DNA of 64,000 bases from Actinomadura sp. 7K507 (GTDB lineage Bacteria; Actinomycetota; Actinomycetes; Streptosporangiales; Streptosporangiaceae), in contig NZ_SMKK01000015.1 of NCBI RefSeq assembly GCF_004348425.1, forward strand, positions 1 to 64,000. The letters are read 5' to 3'. The notes beneath the pieces were generated by a model. The model was not told the origin of the DNA, ran no database searches, and worked only from the letters and a program-made list of their open reading frames with translations. The position numbers were made by a program, and so were the translations under genes. Of this stretch, positions 33,971 through 43,993 are shown piece by piece (positions within the stretch are counted from its first letter, which is position 1; each line of letters starts with the position of its first letter).

Positions 33971-36640
33971 TCACGCGGCCCCTACTGCTCGTTCGACCGC
34001 GTCCAGCGCCTCGCCGACGGCGGACGGGTCGGCGCCGCCGCCCTGGGCGAGGTCGTCCTTGCCGCCGCCTCCTCCGCCGAGGGCCTTGGCCGCCAGGCCG
34101 ACGAGGCCGCCCGCCTTGAGGCCGCGCCCGCGCGCGCCCTCGGTGACGGCGACGACCACGACGGGACGGTCCTTCGGCACGCCGGTGACCATGACGACGG
34201 CCGGCCGGGCGACGAGCCGGCCCCGGATGTCGACGGCCAGCTTGCGCAGGTCGTCGGCGCCGGTGCCGTCGGGGGCGCGGTGGCCCACGAACGCGATGCC
34301 GCCCACGTCCTTGGCGGCGTCGGCGAGCGCCCCGGCGGCGGCGAGGATCTGCTGGGAACGGAGCTTGTCCAGTTCCTTCTCGGCGTCGCGGAGCCGGGTG
34401 ACGACGCCGGACACGCGCTCGGGCAGCTCCTCCTTGCGCGCCTTCATCTGCTCGGCGAGCTGCGCGACCAGGACGCTCTCGCGCGCCAGGAACCGGAACG
34501 CGTCGATGCCGACGAGGGCCTCGACGCGGCGGACGCCGGCGCCGATCGACGCCTCGCCCAGCACCTTGATCAGCCCGAGCTGCCCGGAGCGGGCGACGTG
34601 GGTGCCGCCGCACAGCTCGCGGGAGTAGTCGCCGACCTCGACGACGCGGACCTCGTCCCCGTACTTCTCGCCGAACAGGGCGAGCGCGCCCATCGCGCGG
34701 GCCTCGTCGATCGAGGTGTGGAACGCGCGCACGTCCAGGTCGCCGACCAGCACCTCGTTGACCTCGTCCTCGACGTCGCGCAGCACGCTCATGGGGACGG
34801 CCCCGGACGCGGTGAAGTCGAACCGGAACCGGCCGGGCGAGTTCTCCGACCCGGCCTGCGCCGCGGACTCGCCGAGCGCGCGGCGGAACCCGGCGTGCAC
34901 CATGTGGGTCGCGGTGTGCGAGCGGGAGATCGCGCGGCGCCGCTCCGTGTCGACCTCGGCGTGCGCGGAGTCGCCGGCCTGCGCCTCGCCGCTGCGGACG
35001 CGCCCGCGGTGGACGATGAGGCCGGGCAGGGGAGCCTGCACGTCGGTCACCTCGACGACGGCGCCGTTGCCGAGCCTGATCCGGCCGTGGTCGGCGAGCT
35101 GGCCGCCGCCCTCGGCGTAGAAGGGGGTGCGGTCGAGGACGACCTCGACCTCGGTGCCCTCCCCCGCCGCCGGCGCGTTGGCGCCGCCGACCAGCAGGCC
35201 GATGAGCCGGGCGTCGCCGTGCAGGTGCCCGTAGCCGATGAAGTCGACCTGGCCGCCCGCGCCGGTGAGCAGCTCGTCGAGGACGGAGACGTCCAGATTG
35301 CCGGTGCGCTTGTCGCGGGCGTCCTTCTTGGCGCGCTCGCGCTGCTCGCGCATGAGCCGCCGGAAGCCCTCCTCGTCCACCTGGAGGCCCTGCTCGGACG
35401 CCATCTCCAGCGTGAGGTCGATCGGGAAGCCGTAGGTGTCGTGGAGCTTGAACGCCTGGTCGCCGGCCAGCGCCCGGCCGCCGGACCGCCTGGCCTCCTC
35501 GACGGCGGTGTCGAAGATGGCGGTGCCGGTGCGCAGCGTCTGGAGGAACGAGTCCTCCTCGGCGTCGATGACCGTGTGGATGTTCGCCGCGGTGCGCACG
35601 AGCTCGGGGTACTGCTCGCCCATCGCCTTGATCGCGACGGCGGTCAGCTCGTGCATGAGGCCCGCGTCCTGGCCGCCGAGGAGCCGCAGGTTGCGGATGG
35701 AGCGGCGCAGGATGCGGCGCAGCACGTACCCGCGGCCCTCGTTGGCGGGGCGGATGCCGTCGGCGACCATCATCGTCCCGCTGCGGACGTGGTCGGCGAC
35801 GACGCGCAGCGACACGTCGGAGCGGTCGTCGCGGCCGTACCCGGCGCCGGTCAGCTCGGCGGCCCGGTCCAGGACCCGCCGCAGGGTGTCGGTCTCGTAG
35901 ATGTTGTCGACGCCCTGCAGGATCGCCGCCATGCGCTCCAGGCCCATGCCGGTGTCGATGTTCTTGGAGGGCAGGTCGCCCTCGATGTCGAAGTCCACCT
36001 TGGTGCGGACCTCGCGGAGCTGCGACTGCATGAAGACCAGGTTCCAGACCTCCAGATACCGGTCCTCGTCGGCGACCGGCCCGCCCTCGCGCCCGTAGGC
36101 GGGCCCGCGGTCGTAGTAGATCTCCGAGCACGGGCCGCCCGGTCCGGGGACGCCCATGTGCCAGTAGTTGTCGGCGAGGCCGCGGCGCTGGATGCGGTCG
36201 CGGGGGACGCCGACCTTGTCGTGCCACAGCCGGGCGGCCTCGTCGTCGTCGTCGAAGACGGTGACCCAGAGCCTGTCCTCGGGGAAGCCGAATCCGCCCT
36301 CGCCCCGGGACCGGGTCAGCAGGTCCCAGGCGAACGGGATCGCCTGCTCCTTGAAGTAGTCGCCGATGGAGAAGTTCCCCAGCATCTGGAAGAACGTGGC
36401 GTGCCGGGTGGTCTTGCCGACCTCCTCGATGTCCGGCGTCCGCACGCATTTCTGCGCACTGGTCATTCGCTGGGACGGCGGTGTGCGCTGGCCGAGGAAG
36501 TACGGCTTGAACGGGACCATGCCGGCGTTGACCAGCAGCAGGGTCGGGTCCTCGGCGACCAGGCTTGCCGAGGGCACCACCAGGTGCCCGCGCTCCTCGA
36601 AGAACGTGAGGAAGCGGCGTGCGACCTCTGCCGACTCCAT
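33971..36640 (-). CDS. alaS: Alanyl-tRNA synthetase
   Basis: Four modules: class II aminoacylation core ([32 protein letters not shown]), tRNA-recognition helices, the editing domain with zinc-site sequences HTATHMVH and [10 protein letters not shown], and a C-terminal DHH-associated/C-Ala domain ending [11 protein letters not shown]. 889 aa. ATG 36640 ([11 protein letters not shown]) is taken as the start; ATG 36652 four codons upstream is possible. The upstream small gene ends 1 nt before this start. Confidence 0.97.
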   Translation of the reverse strand: MESAEVARRFLTFFEERGHLVVPSASLVAEDPTLLLVNAGMVPFKPYFLGQRTPPSQRMTSAQKCVRTPDIEEVGKTTRHATFFQMLGNFSIGDYFKEQAIPFAWDLLTRSRGEGGFGFPEDRLWVTVFDDDDEAARLWHDKVGVPRDRIQRRGLADNYWHMGVPGPGGPCSEIYYDRGPAYGREGGPVADEDRYLEVWNLVFMQSQLREVRTKVDFDIEGDLPSKNIDTGMGLERMAAILQGVDNIYETDTLRRVLDRAAELTGAGYGRDDRSDVSLRVVADHVRSGTMMVADGIRPANEGRGYVLRRILRRSIRNLRLLGGQDAGLMHELTAVAIKAMGEQYPELVRTAANIHTVIDAEEDSFLQTLRTGTAIFDTAVEEARRSGGRALAGDQAFKLHDTYGFPIDLTLEMASEQGLQVDEEGFRRLMREQRERAKKDARDKRTGNLDVSVLDELLTGAGGQVDFIGYGHLHGDARLIGLLVGGANAPAAGEGTEVEVVLDRTPFYAEGGGQLADHGRIRLGNGAVVEVTDVQAPLPGLIVHRGRVRSGEAQAGDSAHAEVDTERRRAISRSHTATHMVHAGFRRALGESAAQAGSENSPGRFRFDFTASGAVPMSVLRDVEDEVNEVLVGDLDVRAFHTSIDEARAMGALALFGEKYGDEVRVVEVGDYSRELCGGTHVARSGQLGLIKVLGEASIGAGVRRVEALVGIDAFRFLARESVLVAQLAEQMKARKEELPERVSGVVTRLRDAEKELDKLRSQQILAAAGALADAAKDVGGIAFVGHRAPDGTGADDLRKLAVDIRGRLVARPAVVMVTGVPKDRPVVVVAVTEGARGRGLKAGGLVGLAAKALGGGGGGKDDLAQGGGADPSAVGEALDAVERAVGAA

Positions 36641-36641
36641 A

Positions 36642-37022
36642 TCAGTGGCCATCCTTGTCGTTATCGATGCTGTCGTTCTGGCTGCTGTGGTCGTTGATGC
36701 CGTCGTTGTCGATGATCGTGTAACGCGCCTTGAGCACCCGGCGGGGCCCGTGGCCCCGGTGTCCGGGCAGCTCGGCGTCCGGCGGAGAACGGTCCATGCG
36801 GACGGCCTCGCGCAGTTCCTCTTCACGCGCACGCATCTCAATACGCACGTCCGAGGCGAAATGCCTCAACCGGTCGCTCGCGCCCTGCCCGGTCGACACG
36901 GCCCGCGCCGCGACCCCCTCGGGCGACCAGGCGCGCGCGATCCGCTCGACGCGGCGCTTGACGCGGTGCGAGGCGTAGACGCCGGCGCCCGCGCCGACTG
37001 AGATCCAGAACAGCCGCCTCAT
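36642..37022 (-). CDS. Small membrane-associated protein (DUF6167-like)
   Basis: 126 aa. The N-terminus [25 protein letters not shown] is a short hydrophobic segment followed by a basic patch, as in the actinobacterial family next to alaS (DUF6167 by memory). The middle is helical and charged. The last about 25 residues are Asp/Asn-rich ([15 protein letters not shown]), encoded by unusually AT-rich DNA (36653-36720). Overlaps the DUF948 gene by 4 nt and abuts alaS. Confidence 0.8.
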   Translation of the reverse strand: MRRLFWISVGAGAGVYASHRVKRRVERIARAWSPEGVAARAVSTGQGASDRLRHFASDVRIEMRAREEELREAVRMDRSPPDAELPGHRGHGPRRVLKARYTIIDNDGINDHSSQNDSIDNDKDGH

Positions 37023-37435
37023 CTGCGCCCCCTACCCGTGGAGCGGGCCTGCAGCTGCGGCCGCCCCGGGTCGGTGCCCCCGTCGCCGTCGCGGCTGCCG
37101 AGGGCCTTGCGGACCCCGTAGGAGAACGCGGCGGCCTTCACCAGCGGGCCGCCCACCACCGAGGTCATGACGGTGGTGACGGCCGAGACGTTCTGGGTGA
37201 CGCCGGCGACCTGCTTGGTGATGACGTCGGTGCGGCCGAGCTGCTCGTTGGCGCGGTTCACCGTCCGGGTCATGTCGTCCATCAGCGGGCCCGCCTGGTC
37301 GCCGATGTCCTGGACGACCTTGGTCGCCTCGCCGAGGAGGCGGGAGAGCTTCAGCAGGGTGAGCGCGATGAACGAGACGAGCACCGCCCAGAACACCGCC
37401 ACGATGAGACCTGCCAACTGTCCACCAGTGAGCAT
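37019..37435 (-). CDS. DUF948-family membrane protein
   Basis: 138 aa with one N-terminal membrane helix (LIVAVFWAVLVSFIALTLLKL, about residues 9-29), then an amphipathic stretch resembling chemoreceptor-type helices (QDIGDQAGPLMDDMTRTVNRANEQLG) and a basic disordered tail. Function unknown. The conserved actinobacterial order DUF948-DUF6167-alaS is kept. Confidence 0.85.
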   Translation of the reverse strand: MLTGGQLAGLIVAVFWAVLVSFIALTLLKLSRLLGEATKVVQDIGDQAGPLMDDMTRTVNRANEQLGRTDVITKQVAGVTQNVSAVTTVMTSVVGGPLVKAAAFSYGVRKALGSRDGDGGTDPGRPQLQARSTGRGRR

Positions 37436-37543
37436 CAGGGCTTTCCGTTCGCGTGAGTTCGGCCTCGGGGCCGGGCATGGCGTGACAGACCTTACCGGTC
37501 AACCGGACCGCATGCCGGGAGCACCGGCCCGATGGAAACCGGG

Positions 37544-38965
37544 TCAGCGGCGGTCCGCGGTACCGCGCAGAACCGAGCGGATCCGCGCGAGGACTTCGGT
37601 GAACCGCGACTCGGCGCCGTGCCTGGTCGGGCGATAGTACTCCCGCCCGTCCACCGGGTCGGGGGCGTACTGCTGCCTGACCACCCCGCCGGGATGGTTG
37701 TGCGCGTACTTGTAGCCCTCCCCGTGCCCGATCTTCGCCGCGCCCTTGTAGTGCGCGTCGCGCAGGTGCCCAGGGACGGCCCCGGCGAGCCCCTTGCGCA
37801 CGTCGCCGAGCGCCCCGTCCACCGCCGTGATCACCGCGTTGGACTTGGGTGCCAGGGACAGGTGGATCACCGCCTGGGCGAGGTTGATGCGCGCCTCGGG
37901 CAGGCCGACGAACTCCACCGCCTGCGCCGCGGCGACCGCCGTCTGCAGGGCGGTCGGGTCGGCCATGCCGACGTCCTCGCTGGCGTGGACGATCAGCCGC
38001 CGCGCGATGAACCGCGCGTCCTCCCCGGCCTCGATCATGCGGGCCAGGTAGTGCAGCGCGGCGTCGACGTCGCTGCCGCGGATGCTCTTGATGAACGCGC
38101 TGATGACGTCGTAGTGCTGGTCGCCCTCGCGGTCGTAGCGGACGGCGGCCCGGTCGACGGCCCTCTCCAGGACGTCGGCGTCGATCGCGCCGCCGTCCTC
38201 GACGACCAGGGCGGCGGCCTCCAGGTAGGTGAGGGCGCGCCGGGCGTCGCCGCCGGCCAGCCGGATGAGATGGTCCTCGGCGGCGGCGTCGAGGCTCACC
38301 GCGCCGTCCAGGCCGCGCTCCTCGGTGAGCGCCCGGCGGACCACCTCGCGCAGGTCGTCGTCGCCGAGCGGCTCCAGGGTGAGCAGCAGCGAGCGCGACA
38401 GCAGCGGGCTGATGACGGAGAAGAACGGATTCTCGGTGGTGGCGCCGATGAAGGAGACCCAGCGGTTCTCCACGGCGGGCAGGAGCGCGTCCTGCTGCGC
38501 CTTGTTGAACCGGTGGACCTCGTCGACGAACAGGACGGTCTGCCGCCCCGTCATGCCCAGCTCGCGCCGGGCGAGGTCGATCTCGGCGCGGACGCGCTTG
38601 ACGCCGTCGCTGACCGCGGAGACCTCCACGAACCGCCTGGACGTGACGAGGCTGACGACCGTGGCGAGGGTCGTCTTGCCGGTGCCCGGCGGCCCCCACA
38701 GGACGAGCGACATCGGCACGTCCCGGTCGACGAGCTGGCGGATCGGGGTGCCGGCGCCGAGCAGGTGGCCCTGCCCGACGACCTCGTCCAGCGAGCGGGG
38801 GCGCATCCGCACCGCGAGGGGCTGCTCGGTGCCTCTCGCGCCGGGCGCGGCCGGGGGCCCCGGGGACGGGGCCGCCGCGGAGCCGCCGGGGGCCGCTCCC
38901 GCCGATGCCGGTGCCGGTGCGTCGAAAAGGCCCTCCGGCTCGCCCGATTCCGCCCTGCTGGTCAC
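37544..38965 (-). CDS. rarA: Replication-associated recombination protein A (MgsA-type AAA ATPase)
   Basis: Clamp-loader-like ATPase acting at stalled forks. After an Ala/Pro-rich 45-residue leader: [21 protein letters not shown], Walker [11 protein letters not shown], Walker [17 protein letters not shown], sensor [11 protein letters not shown] and the C-terminal tetramerisation domain ([36 protein letters not shown]). 473 aa, full length. Ends 108 nt before the DUF948 gene. Confidence 0.95.
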   Translation of the reverse strand: MTSRAESGEPEGLFDAPAPASAGAAPGGSAAAPSPGPPAAPGARGTEQPLAVRMRPRSLDEVVGQGHLLGAGTPIRQLVDRDVPMSLVLWGPPGTGKTTLATVVSLVTSRRFVEVSAVSDGVKRVRAEIDLARRELGMTGRQTVLFVDEVHRFNKAQQDALLPAVENRWVSFIGATTENPFFSVISPLLSRSLLLTLEPLGDDDLREVVRRALTEERGLDGAVSLDAAAEDHLIRLAGGDARRALTYLEAAALVVEDGGAIDADVLERAVDRAAVRYDREGDQHYDVISAFIKSIRGSDVDAALHYLARMIEAGEDARFIARRLIVHASEDVGMADPTALQTAVAAAQAVEFVGLPEARINLAQAVIHLSLAPKSNAVITAVDGALGDVRKGLAGAVPGHLRDAHYKGAAKIGHGEGYKYAHNHPGGVVRQQYAPDPVDGREYYRPTRHGAESRFTEVLARIRSVLRGTADRR

Positions 38966-39075
38966 GCTCCGACACTATCTTCCGCCACGGACACCCGGCC
39001 GTCCGGAGTTGCGGGAACCTCAGGAGCGGCATTCGCGTTGAAACAGCCCGATAGGCACTAATCAGGAGTGTGACG

Positions 39076-39639
39076 GTGTCCGGTACGACTCCCCGCCGGC
39101 GGCACGGGCTGGCAGGGCTGCTCGCGATCCTCTTCGTGGTGGGCGGGCTGATCTTCAGCTACGGGCTGGGGCACGCGCCCGTGCCGCGGATGTGCACCGA
39201 GCACGCCGTGAGCGCGCCGCTCAGCGCCGCGTCGCCCTCCGGCGGCCACCAGACGCCGGAGACCGCGGTTTCGCCGCACCAGGGGCTCCACGGCTTCACC
39301 GGCACGGCATTGAAGGCCGGCGCGGCTCTGAAGGCCGGCACGGCGCCGGCGGCCAGCACTGCACTGAAGGCCGGCACGGCGCCGGCGGCCAGCGCGGCGC
39401 TGGAGGCCGGCGCTGCACTGAAGGCCGGCACTGCACTGGAGCAGGCGCCGCCGCAGGGCCCGGCGTACGCGTGCCTTTGCCTGGCCGTGCTGTTCACCCT
39501 CGTGCTGCTCGGGCTGGCCGCCGGTCCCGGGCGCCCGGCCTTCCGCCTTCCCGCCCGCGCCGGCTGGGCCCTGGCCCCGCCCTCCGCCGCCGCGCACGCC
39601 CCCGTGCTCCGGCCCTTCCACCAGGTGCTCCGGCTGTAG
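39076..39639 (+). CDS. Repeat-containing membrane protein of unknown function
   Basis: About 187 aa from GTG 39076 (AGGAG 7 nt upstream; a GTG at 39070 is possible). Helix 1 (about residues 11-29) and helix 2 (about 135-155, ACLCLAVLFTLVLLGLAAG) flank a low-complexity extracytoplasmic loop. The loop is built from repeats of LKAGTA/PAAST, encoded by 18- and 36-bp tandem units at about 39313-39440. Cys and His residues occur near both helices (PRMCTEH, ACLCLA). First of three plus-strand genes with DUF3105 and DUF305, suggesting a shared periplasmic role. Confidence 0.7.
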   Translation: MSGTTPRRRHGLAGLLAILFVVGGLIFSYGLGHAPVPRMCTEHAVSAPLSAASPSGGHQTPETAVSPHQGLHGFTGTALKAGAALKAGTAPAASTALKAGTAPAASAALEAGAALKAGTALEQAPPQGPAYACLCLAVLFTLVLLGLAAGPGRPAFRLPARAGWALAPPSAAAHAPVLRPFHQVLRL

Positions 39640-39757
39640 GAGACCGGCCGCGAGGCCGCATGCGACGCCATGACGCGCCGGCGGCAGTCACCGCGCGGCA
39701 TGGCGCCGCCCTCCCGTCCGCACAGCCAGCCACAGCACCCGAGAGGATCCGCTCTCC

Positions 39758-40390
39758 ATGTCCAAGAGCGCCCGCAACAAGAACGCCCGCAGCAACACGC
39801 GCAACGGCAACGCACGCCCCAAGAACGCCCTCACCCAGTCGCAGGTGCCGTGGGGCACCATCGCCTTCTTCACCGTGATCGGCCTGGTGGCGTTCGTCGC
39901 CGTCGGCTACGCGTTCATGCAGTCCAGGTCGTCGTCCGCGGACGAATCGTCCATCGCCGGCCTGGTGACGAAGGACGACCTGAGCCGCGACCACGTCACC
40001 GGCAGCGTCGAGTACGAGACCGACCCGCCGATGGGCGGCGAGCACGACGGCGCCTGGCAGAACTGCAACGGCCGCGTCTACGACGCGCCGCTCCGCAACG
40101 AGAACGCCGTGCACTCCCTGGAGCACGGCGCCGTCTGGATCACCTACCGGCCCGGCCTCGACGCCGGCCAGGTCGAGGCGCTGAAGACCAAGGTCACCGG
40201 TGCCGACTACACGTTCATGAGCCCGTACCCGTCCCTGGACTCCCCGATCGTGCTCAGCGCATGGGGCAAGCAGGTCAAGCTCCAGGACGCGTCCGACCCG
40301 CGCGTGGACGAGTTCCTGCGCGCCTTCGTCAAGGGCCCGCAGACGCCGGAGCCCGGCGCGGCCTGTGACGGCGCGAAGGACGCCCCGTGA
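39758..40390 (+). CDS. DUF3105-family membrane protein
   Basis: 210 aa: a basic Asn/Lys/Arg N-terminus (RNKNARSNTRNGNARPKN), one membrane helix (about 34-54), then the extracytoplasmic DUF3105 domain with NCNGRVYDAPLRNENAVHSLEHGAVWITYRPG. The His pair in HSLEHG could bind metal. Its stop overlaps the DUF305 start by 4 nt (GTGA). DUF3105/DUF305 pairs often accompany copper handling in actinobacteria; this is context, not proof. Confidence 0.88.
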   Translation: MSKSARNKNARSNTRNGNARPKNALTQSQVPWGTIAFFTVIGLVAFVAVGYAFMQSRSSSADESSIAGLVTKDDLSRDHVTGSVEYETDPPMGGEHDGAWQNCNGRVYDAPLRNENAVHSLEHGAVWITYRPGLDAGQVEALKTKVTGADYTFMSPYPSLDSPIVLSAWGKQVKLQDASDPRVDEFLRAFVKGPQTPEPGAACDGAKDAP

Positions 40391-41019
40391 GCGACGAGAC
40401 GCCCCGGGGACGGCGGATCACCGTCGTCCTCGCGGCCCTCGTCCTCCTCACCGGCGTCGTGCTGGTGGCGCTGACCATGTCCGGCTCGGACCGGCCGGGC
40501 GCGAACGACCCCGAACCCGGGTTCGCCCGCGACATGAGCACCCACCATGCCCAGGCGGTGCGGATGTCGTTCATCGTCAGGGACCGGACCGACGACCGCG
40601 ACGTCCGGCTGCTGGCCTACGACATCATCAACACCCAGTCCGCCCAGATCGGCATGATGACCGCCTGGCTGGACGAATGGGGCCTGCCCAAGACCGATCC
40701 GGCCGGCCCCATGCGCTGGATGTCCGGGCACGCGGGGCACGGCGGCCAGGACGGCCGGGGGGCGGCCGCGATGCCCGGCATGGCCACCCGCGAGCAGCTC
40801 GCCGAGCTGGAGAAGGCGTCCGGCCGCGCCGCCGAGGTGATGTACCTGCGCCTGATGACCGCTCACCACCGCGGGGGCGTCGACATGGCGGAGGCGGTGA
40901 TCGCCCTCACCGGCCACGACCGGGTGCGCCGGCTCGCCCGGACGATGGTGGACGGCCAGCAGTCGGAGATCACCCAGATGAACGCGATGCTCCGCGAGCG
41001 GGGCGCGCCCTCCGCCTGA
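40387..41019 (+). CDS. DUF305-family exported protein
   Basis: 210 aa with an N-terminal membrane anchor (VVLAALVLLTGVVLVALTM) and a four-helix ferritin-like DUF305 domain: DMSTHHAQAVRMSF and MTAHHRGGVDMAEAV, two HH motifs, plus a Met/His/Gly-rich segment MRWMSGHAGHGGQ. The many Met and His residues suggest copper binding outside the cell (inference). GTG start, translationally coupled to DUF3105. Confidence 0.9.
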   Translation: MSDETPRGRRITVVLAALVLLTGVVLVALTMSGSDRPGANDPEPGFARDMSTHHAQAVRMSFIVRDRTDDRDVRLLAYDIINTQSAQIGMMTAWLDEWGLPKTDPAGPMRWMSGHAGHGGQDGRGAAAMPGMATREQLAELEKASGRAAEVMYLRLMTAHHRGGVDMAEAVIALTGHDRVRRLARTMVDGQQSEITQMNAMLRERGAPSA

Positions 41020-41110
41020 CGGTCCGCCTGACACTCCGGGCCCGGCGGGCGGGGGGCGACCTTCGCGATAGCGCTTGACACGGCGGCCGGATCGCGCGTC
41101 ACTGACCACC

Positions 41111-41677
41111 ATGGCTCAGAACCTCAGCGGCTACCACCGGGCCCTGGACCTCTTCGAGGGCCTGGTGGCCGGCGCTCCCCGGGACGGCTGGGACGCGCCG
41201 TCGCCCTGCGAGGGGTGGACCGCCAGGGACGTCGCCGGTCACGTGACCGGCGGGCAGTACCTGATCCTGGCGCTGGCGGGCGGGGAGCCCGAGCCCGACG
41301 TCGCCCGCGACCCGGCGCGCTTCGTCCCGGACGACGTCCTGATGGGCTGGCGGACGGCCCGCAAGGAGTGCGCCGCCGCACTCACCCCGGACACGCTGAG
41401 CCGCCCCATCCCGTTCGGCGGGCTGGGCGAGCTGCCGCTGGGCGACTACCTGGAGGGCTACATCCTGGAGCCGCTGGTGCACGCCTGGGACCTGGCGCGG
41501 GCGACGGGGCAGCCGTCCCGCCTCGACCCGGACCTCGTCCATCACGCGTTCGCGACCGCCCAGGTCGTCGCCGCGCCGCTGCGCGCCGCGGGCCATCTGG
41601 CCCCGCCCCTCCCGGCCCCGCGGGGGGCCGACGAGCAGACCCGGATGCTCGCCTTCCTCGGCAGGAACGTCCGCTAG
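41111..41677 (+). CDS. TIGR03086-type DinB/mycothiol-dependent-isomerase-like protein
   Basis: 188 aa from ATG 41111. Contains the four-helix maleylpyruvate isomerase N-domain pattern: NLSGYHRALDLFEGLV, PSPCEGWTARDVAGHVTGGQYL and EGYILEPLVHAWDLARATGQP. These give the three metal-ligand-type His positions (GHV, VHAWD). Family members use mycothiol or bind metal; substrate unknown. A TTGACA lies at 41075-41080, but no good -10 follows at 17 nt. Confidence 0.85.
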   Translation: MAQNLSGYHRALDLFEGLVAGAPRDGWDAPSPCEGWTARDVAGHVTGGQYLILALAGGEPEPDVARDPARFVPDDVLMGWRTARKECAAALTPDTLSRPIPFGGLGELPLGDYLEGYILEPLVHAWDLARATGQPSRLDPDLVHHAFATAQVVAAPLRAAGHLAPPLPAPRGADEQTRMLAFLGRNVR

Positions 41678-41693
41678 GAGGACTCCGCGAGCG

Positions 41694-42965
41694 TCAGGAG
41701 AACTCCGCGAGGGTCCTCTCGGCCTCTTCGAGCCAGGCCCGGCGGGCGGTCAGGGCTTCCTCGGCTTCCTTGACGTCCTTCTCGCGGCCGGCGTCGCGGG
41801 CCTTGGCGAGGCGCTTCTCCAGCTGCTCGATGGAGGTGCGCAGCTGGGTGACGGTCGCCTCGGCGCGGGCGCGGGCCTCGGGGTTGGTGCGCCGCCACTC
41901 GTTCTCCTCGGCGGCGCGCACGGTCTCCTCGATCTTGCGGAGCCGGCCTTCGAGGCGGTCGCGCTGGTCGCGGGGGACCATGCCGGCGGCCTCCCAGCGC
42001 TCCTGGATGCCGCGCAGCGCCTGCCTGGCCTGCCGGGCGTCCCGGACGGGCAGCAGCCGCTCCGCCTCGGCGAGGATCTTCTCCTTCTCCTCGGCGTGCA
42101 CGCGGAACTCCGCGTCGCGTTCGGCGAAAGCGGCGCTGCGGGCCTGGAAGAACGTGTCCTGGGCGCCCTTGAAGCGGGCCCAGAGGTCTTCCTCCGCGTC
42201 CCGGGCGGCGCGGCCGGCCATCTTCCAGCGGCGCATCAGGTCGCGGTAGGCGGCGGCCGTATCGCCCCAGTCGGTCGAACCGGACATCGACTCGGCCTCG
42301 GCGACCAGTCGCTCCTTCTCCTTGCGGGACTCCTCGCGCTGGTCGTCCAGGGTGGCGAAGTAGACCTTGCGGCGCTTGGTGAAGGCGTTGCGGGCGGCCG
42401 ACAGCCGCTTCCACAGGGCGGTCTCGGTGGGCCGGTCGATGCGGTCGGCGGCCTTCCACTCCTCGACGAGCTGGCGCAGCCGCTCGCCGCCGTTCTTCCA
42501 GTGGGTCTCCTCGACCGCGATCCGCTCAGCCTCGGCGACGATCCGCTCCTTGATCTCGCGGGCCTCGTGGCGGTGCTGCTCGCGCTGGGCCTTGACCTCC
42601 TCGCGGCGCCGCCCGACCTGATCGGTCAGCTTGTCCAGGCGCCGCCCGAGGGCGTCGAGGTCGCCGACGGCGTGGGCCTCGGCGACGGCCTCGCGGAGCC
42701 GGTCGATGCTCTGCTGCGCCTGCGCCGGCTGCAGGTCGGTGGTGCGGACCCGCTGTTCGAGCAGGCCGATCTCGGTGACGAGCGCGTCGTACTTGCGCTT
42801 GAAGTAGGCCAGGGCCTCTTCGGGTGCGCCGGCCTGCCAGGATCCGACGACGCGCTCGCCCTCGGACGTCGTGACATACACGGTGCCGTCCTCGTCCACC
42901 CGGCCCCAGGGATCGGTCGCGCTGGACACCCTTGCCTCCTGAATCGCGGATCCGGATCTGCTCAT
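41694..42965 (-). CDS. DUF349-repeat protein
   Basis: About 423 aa, almost entirely helical and charged, with several DUF349 repeats, each marked by a W and K/R core: HWKNGGERLRQLVEEWKAA, LWKRLSAARNAFTKRRKVYF, DLMRRWKMAGRAARDAEEDLWARFKGAQDTFF and GIQERWEAAGMVPRDQRDRLEGRLRKIEE. The N-terminal 45 residues form a small beta-rich piece (DPWGRVDEDGTVYV). Cytoplasmic; role unknown. ATG 42965 is favoured by GGAGGG 10 nt upstream over GTG 42983. Confidence 0.9.
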   Translation of the reverse strand: MSRSGSAIQEARVSSATDPWGRVDEDGTVYVTTSEGERVVGSWQAGAPEEALAYFKRKYDALVTEIGLLEQRVRTTDLQPAQAQQSIDRLREAVAEAHAVGDLDALGRRLDKLTDQVGRRREEVKAQREQHRHEAREIKERIVAEAERIAVEETHWKNGGERLRQLVEEWKAADRIDRPTETALWKRLSAARNAFTKRRKVYFATLDDQREESRKEKERLVAEAESMSGSTDWGDTAAAYRDLMRRWKMAGRAARDAEEDLWARFKGAQDTFFQARSAAFAERDAEFRVHAEEKEKILAEAERLLPVRDARQARQALRGIQERWEAAGMVPRDQRDRLEGRLRKIEETVRAAEENEWRRTNPEARARAEATVTQLRTSIEQLEKRLAKARDAGREKDVKEAEEALTARRAWLEEAERTLAEFS

Positions 42966-43002
42966 GGCCACCGGACCCTCCACACCTTAGTATCCCGTTC
43001 GC

Positions 43003-43785
43003 CTATTTCCCGGCGATCGATACGTCCTGGATCGTGACCTTCTTCTTGGGTTTGCCGTCCTGCTTGGGCTCCGAGCCCGCCTTGGCGATCTCCTTCACCA
43101 CGTCCAGTCCCTTGGTGATCTTCCCGAACACGGTGTAGTCGGGGGGCAGGTCCGAGTCCTCGTACACCAGGAAGAACTGGCTGCCGTTGGAGTCCGGGAG
43201 CTGGCTGTGCGCCATGGCGAGCGTGCCCGCGGTGTACTTCGCGCCCTCGGTGTTCTCGTTGGCGAACTGGTAGCCGGGCCCGCCGGCGCCCTCACCGGTG
43301 GGGTCGCCGCACTGCAGGACGTTGAGCCCGCCGCTGGTCAGCCGGTGGCAGTCGATCTTGTCGTAGAAGTTCTTCTCGGCCAGGAACGCGAACGAGTTGA
43401 CGGTGCAGGGCGCCTTCTTGCCGTCCAGCTGCATGACGACGTCACCCCGGTTGGTCTCGACGGTCGCCTTCACCGTGCCCTTGTGGACCGGCTTGACGGG
43501 CGGGGTGCCGAGGTCCTCGGGGGCCCCCGGCGCCGACGCCTCCTTGTAGGCGCACTCCCCCGGCTTGGGCTGGGGGGCAGCGGACGCCTTCGCCGCGGCG
43601 TCGGACTCGTCGTCCTTGCCGGTGAACGCGACGATCGCGGCGCCGCCGACGACGATGGCCCCGACCGCGGCGGCCGAGCCTATGATCTTGAGCCGGCGCG
43701 CCTTCGCCGCCGCCTGAGCCCGCCGCTGCTCCTGGCGCTCGTAGCGCTGCCGCGCGAGCTGCTTCTTGCGGTCCTTCGCCGCCAC
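43003..43785 (-). CDS. Membrane-anchored cyclophilin-type peptidyl-prolyl isomerase
   Basis: 260 aa: basic N-terminus, one membrane helix (about 34-54), a linker with Pro/Ala, then the cyclophilin domain with VNSFAFLAEKNFYDKIDCHRL, NGSQFFLVYEDS and DYTVFGKITKGLDVV. Cys residues at CAY, APCTV, IDCHR and LQCGD are typical of exported actinobacterial forms and could form disulfides. The usual catalytic-loop FHR is DCHRL here. Assists folding outside the membrane. Confidence 0.93.
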   Translation of the reverse strand: MAAKDRKKQLARQRYERQEQRRAQAAAKARRLKIIGSAAAVGAIVVGGAAIVAFTGKDDESDAAAKASAAPQPKPGECAYKEASAPGAPEDLGTPPVKPVHKGTVKATVETNRGDVVMQLDGKKAPCTVNSFAFLAEKNFYDKIDCHRLTSGGLNVLQCGDPTGEGAGGPGYQFANENTEGAKYTAGTLAMAHSQLPDSNGSQFFLVYEDSDLPPDYTVFGKITKGLDVVKEIAKAGSEPKQDGKPKKKVTIQDVSIAGK

Positions 43786-43993
43786 GTGGCTGCTCCTCCG
43801 GTGTGATCAGGTGAACGTGCAGCGCATAGTAGCGGTACCCGGGAGTACACGCGTATCCGCTTTCAGGGAGCGCTCAGGGAGCCTCCGGCGCCCGGCCGGG
43901 CGACACGGCGACCGCCATCTCGTTCGCGGTGGCCGCGGCCGCGCCGGTACCCTCGGACAGGCCCACCCGAGATGGTTCTAAGGAAGGACGACC

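Noticed and set aside
33584-36697. 1037-codon open frame on the plus strand opposite alaS
   Set aside because: Artefact of high third-position GC: it is antisense to a clearly conserved AlaS, has low-complexity Arg/Gly/Val composition and no recognisable domain. The same applies to long plus frames opposite tyrS, argH, argG and pheT.
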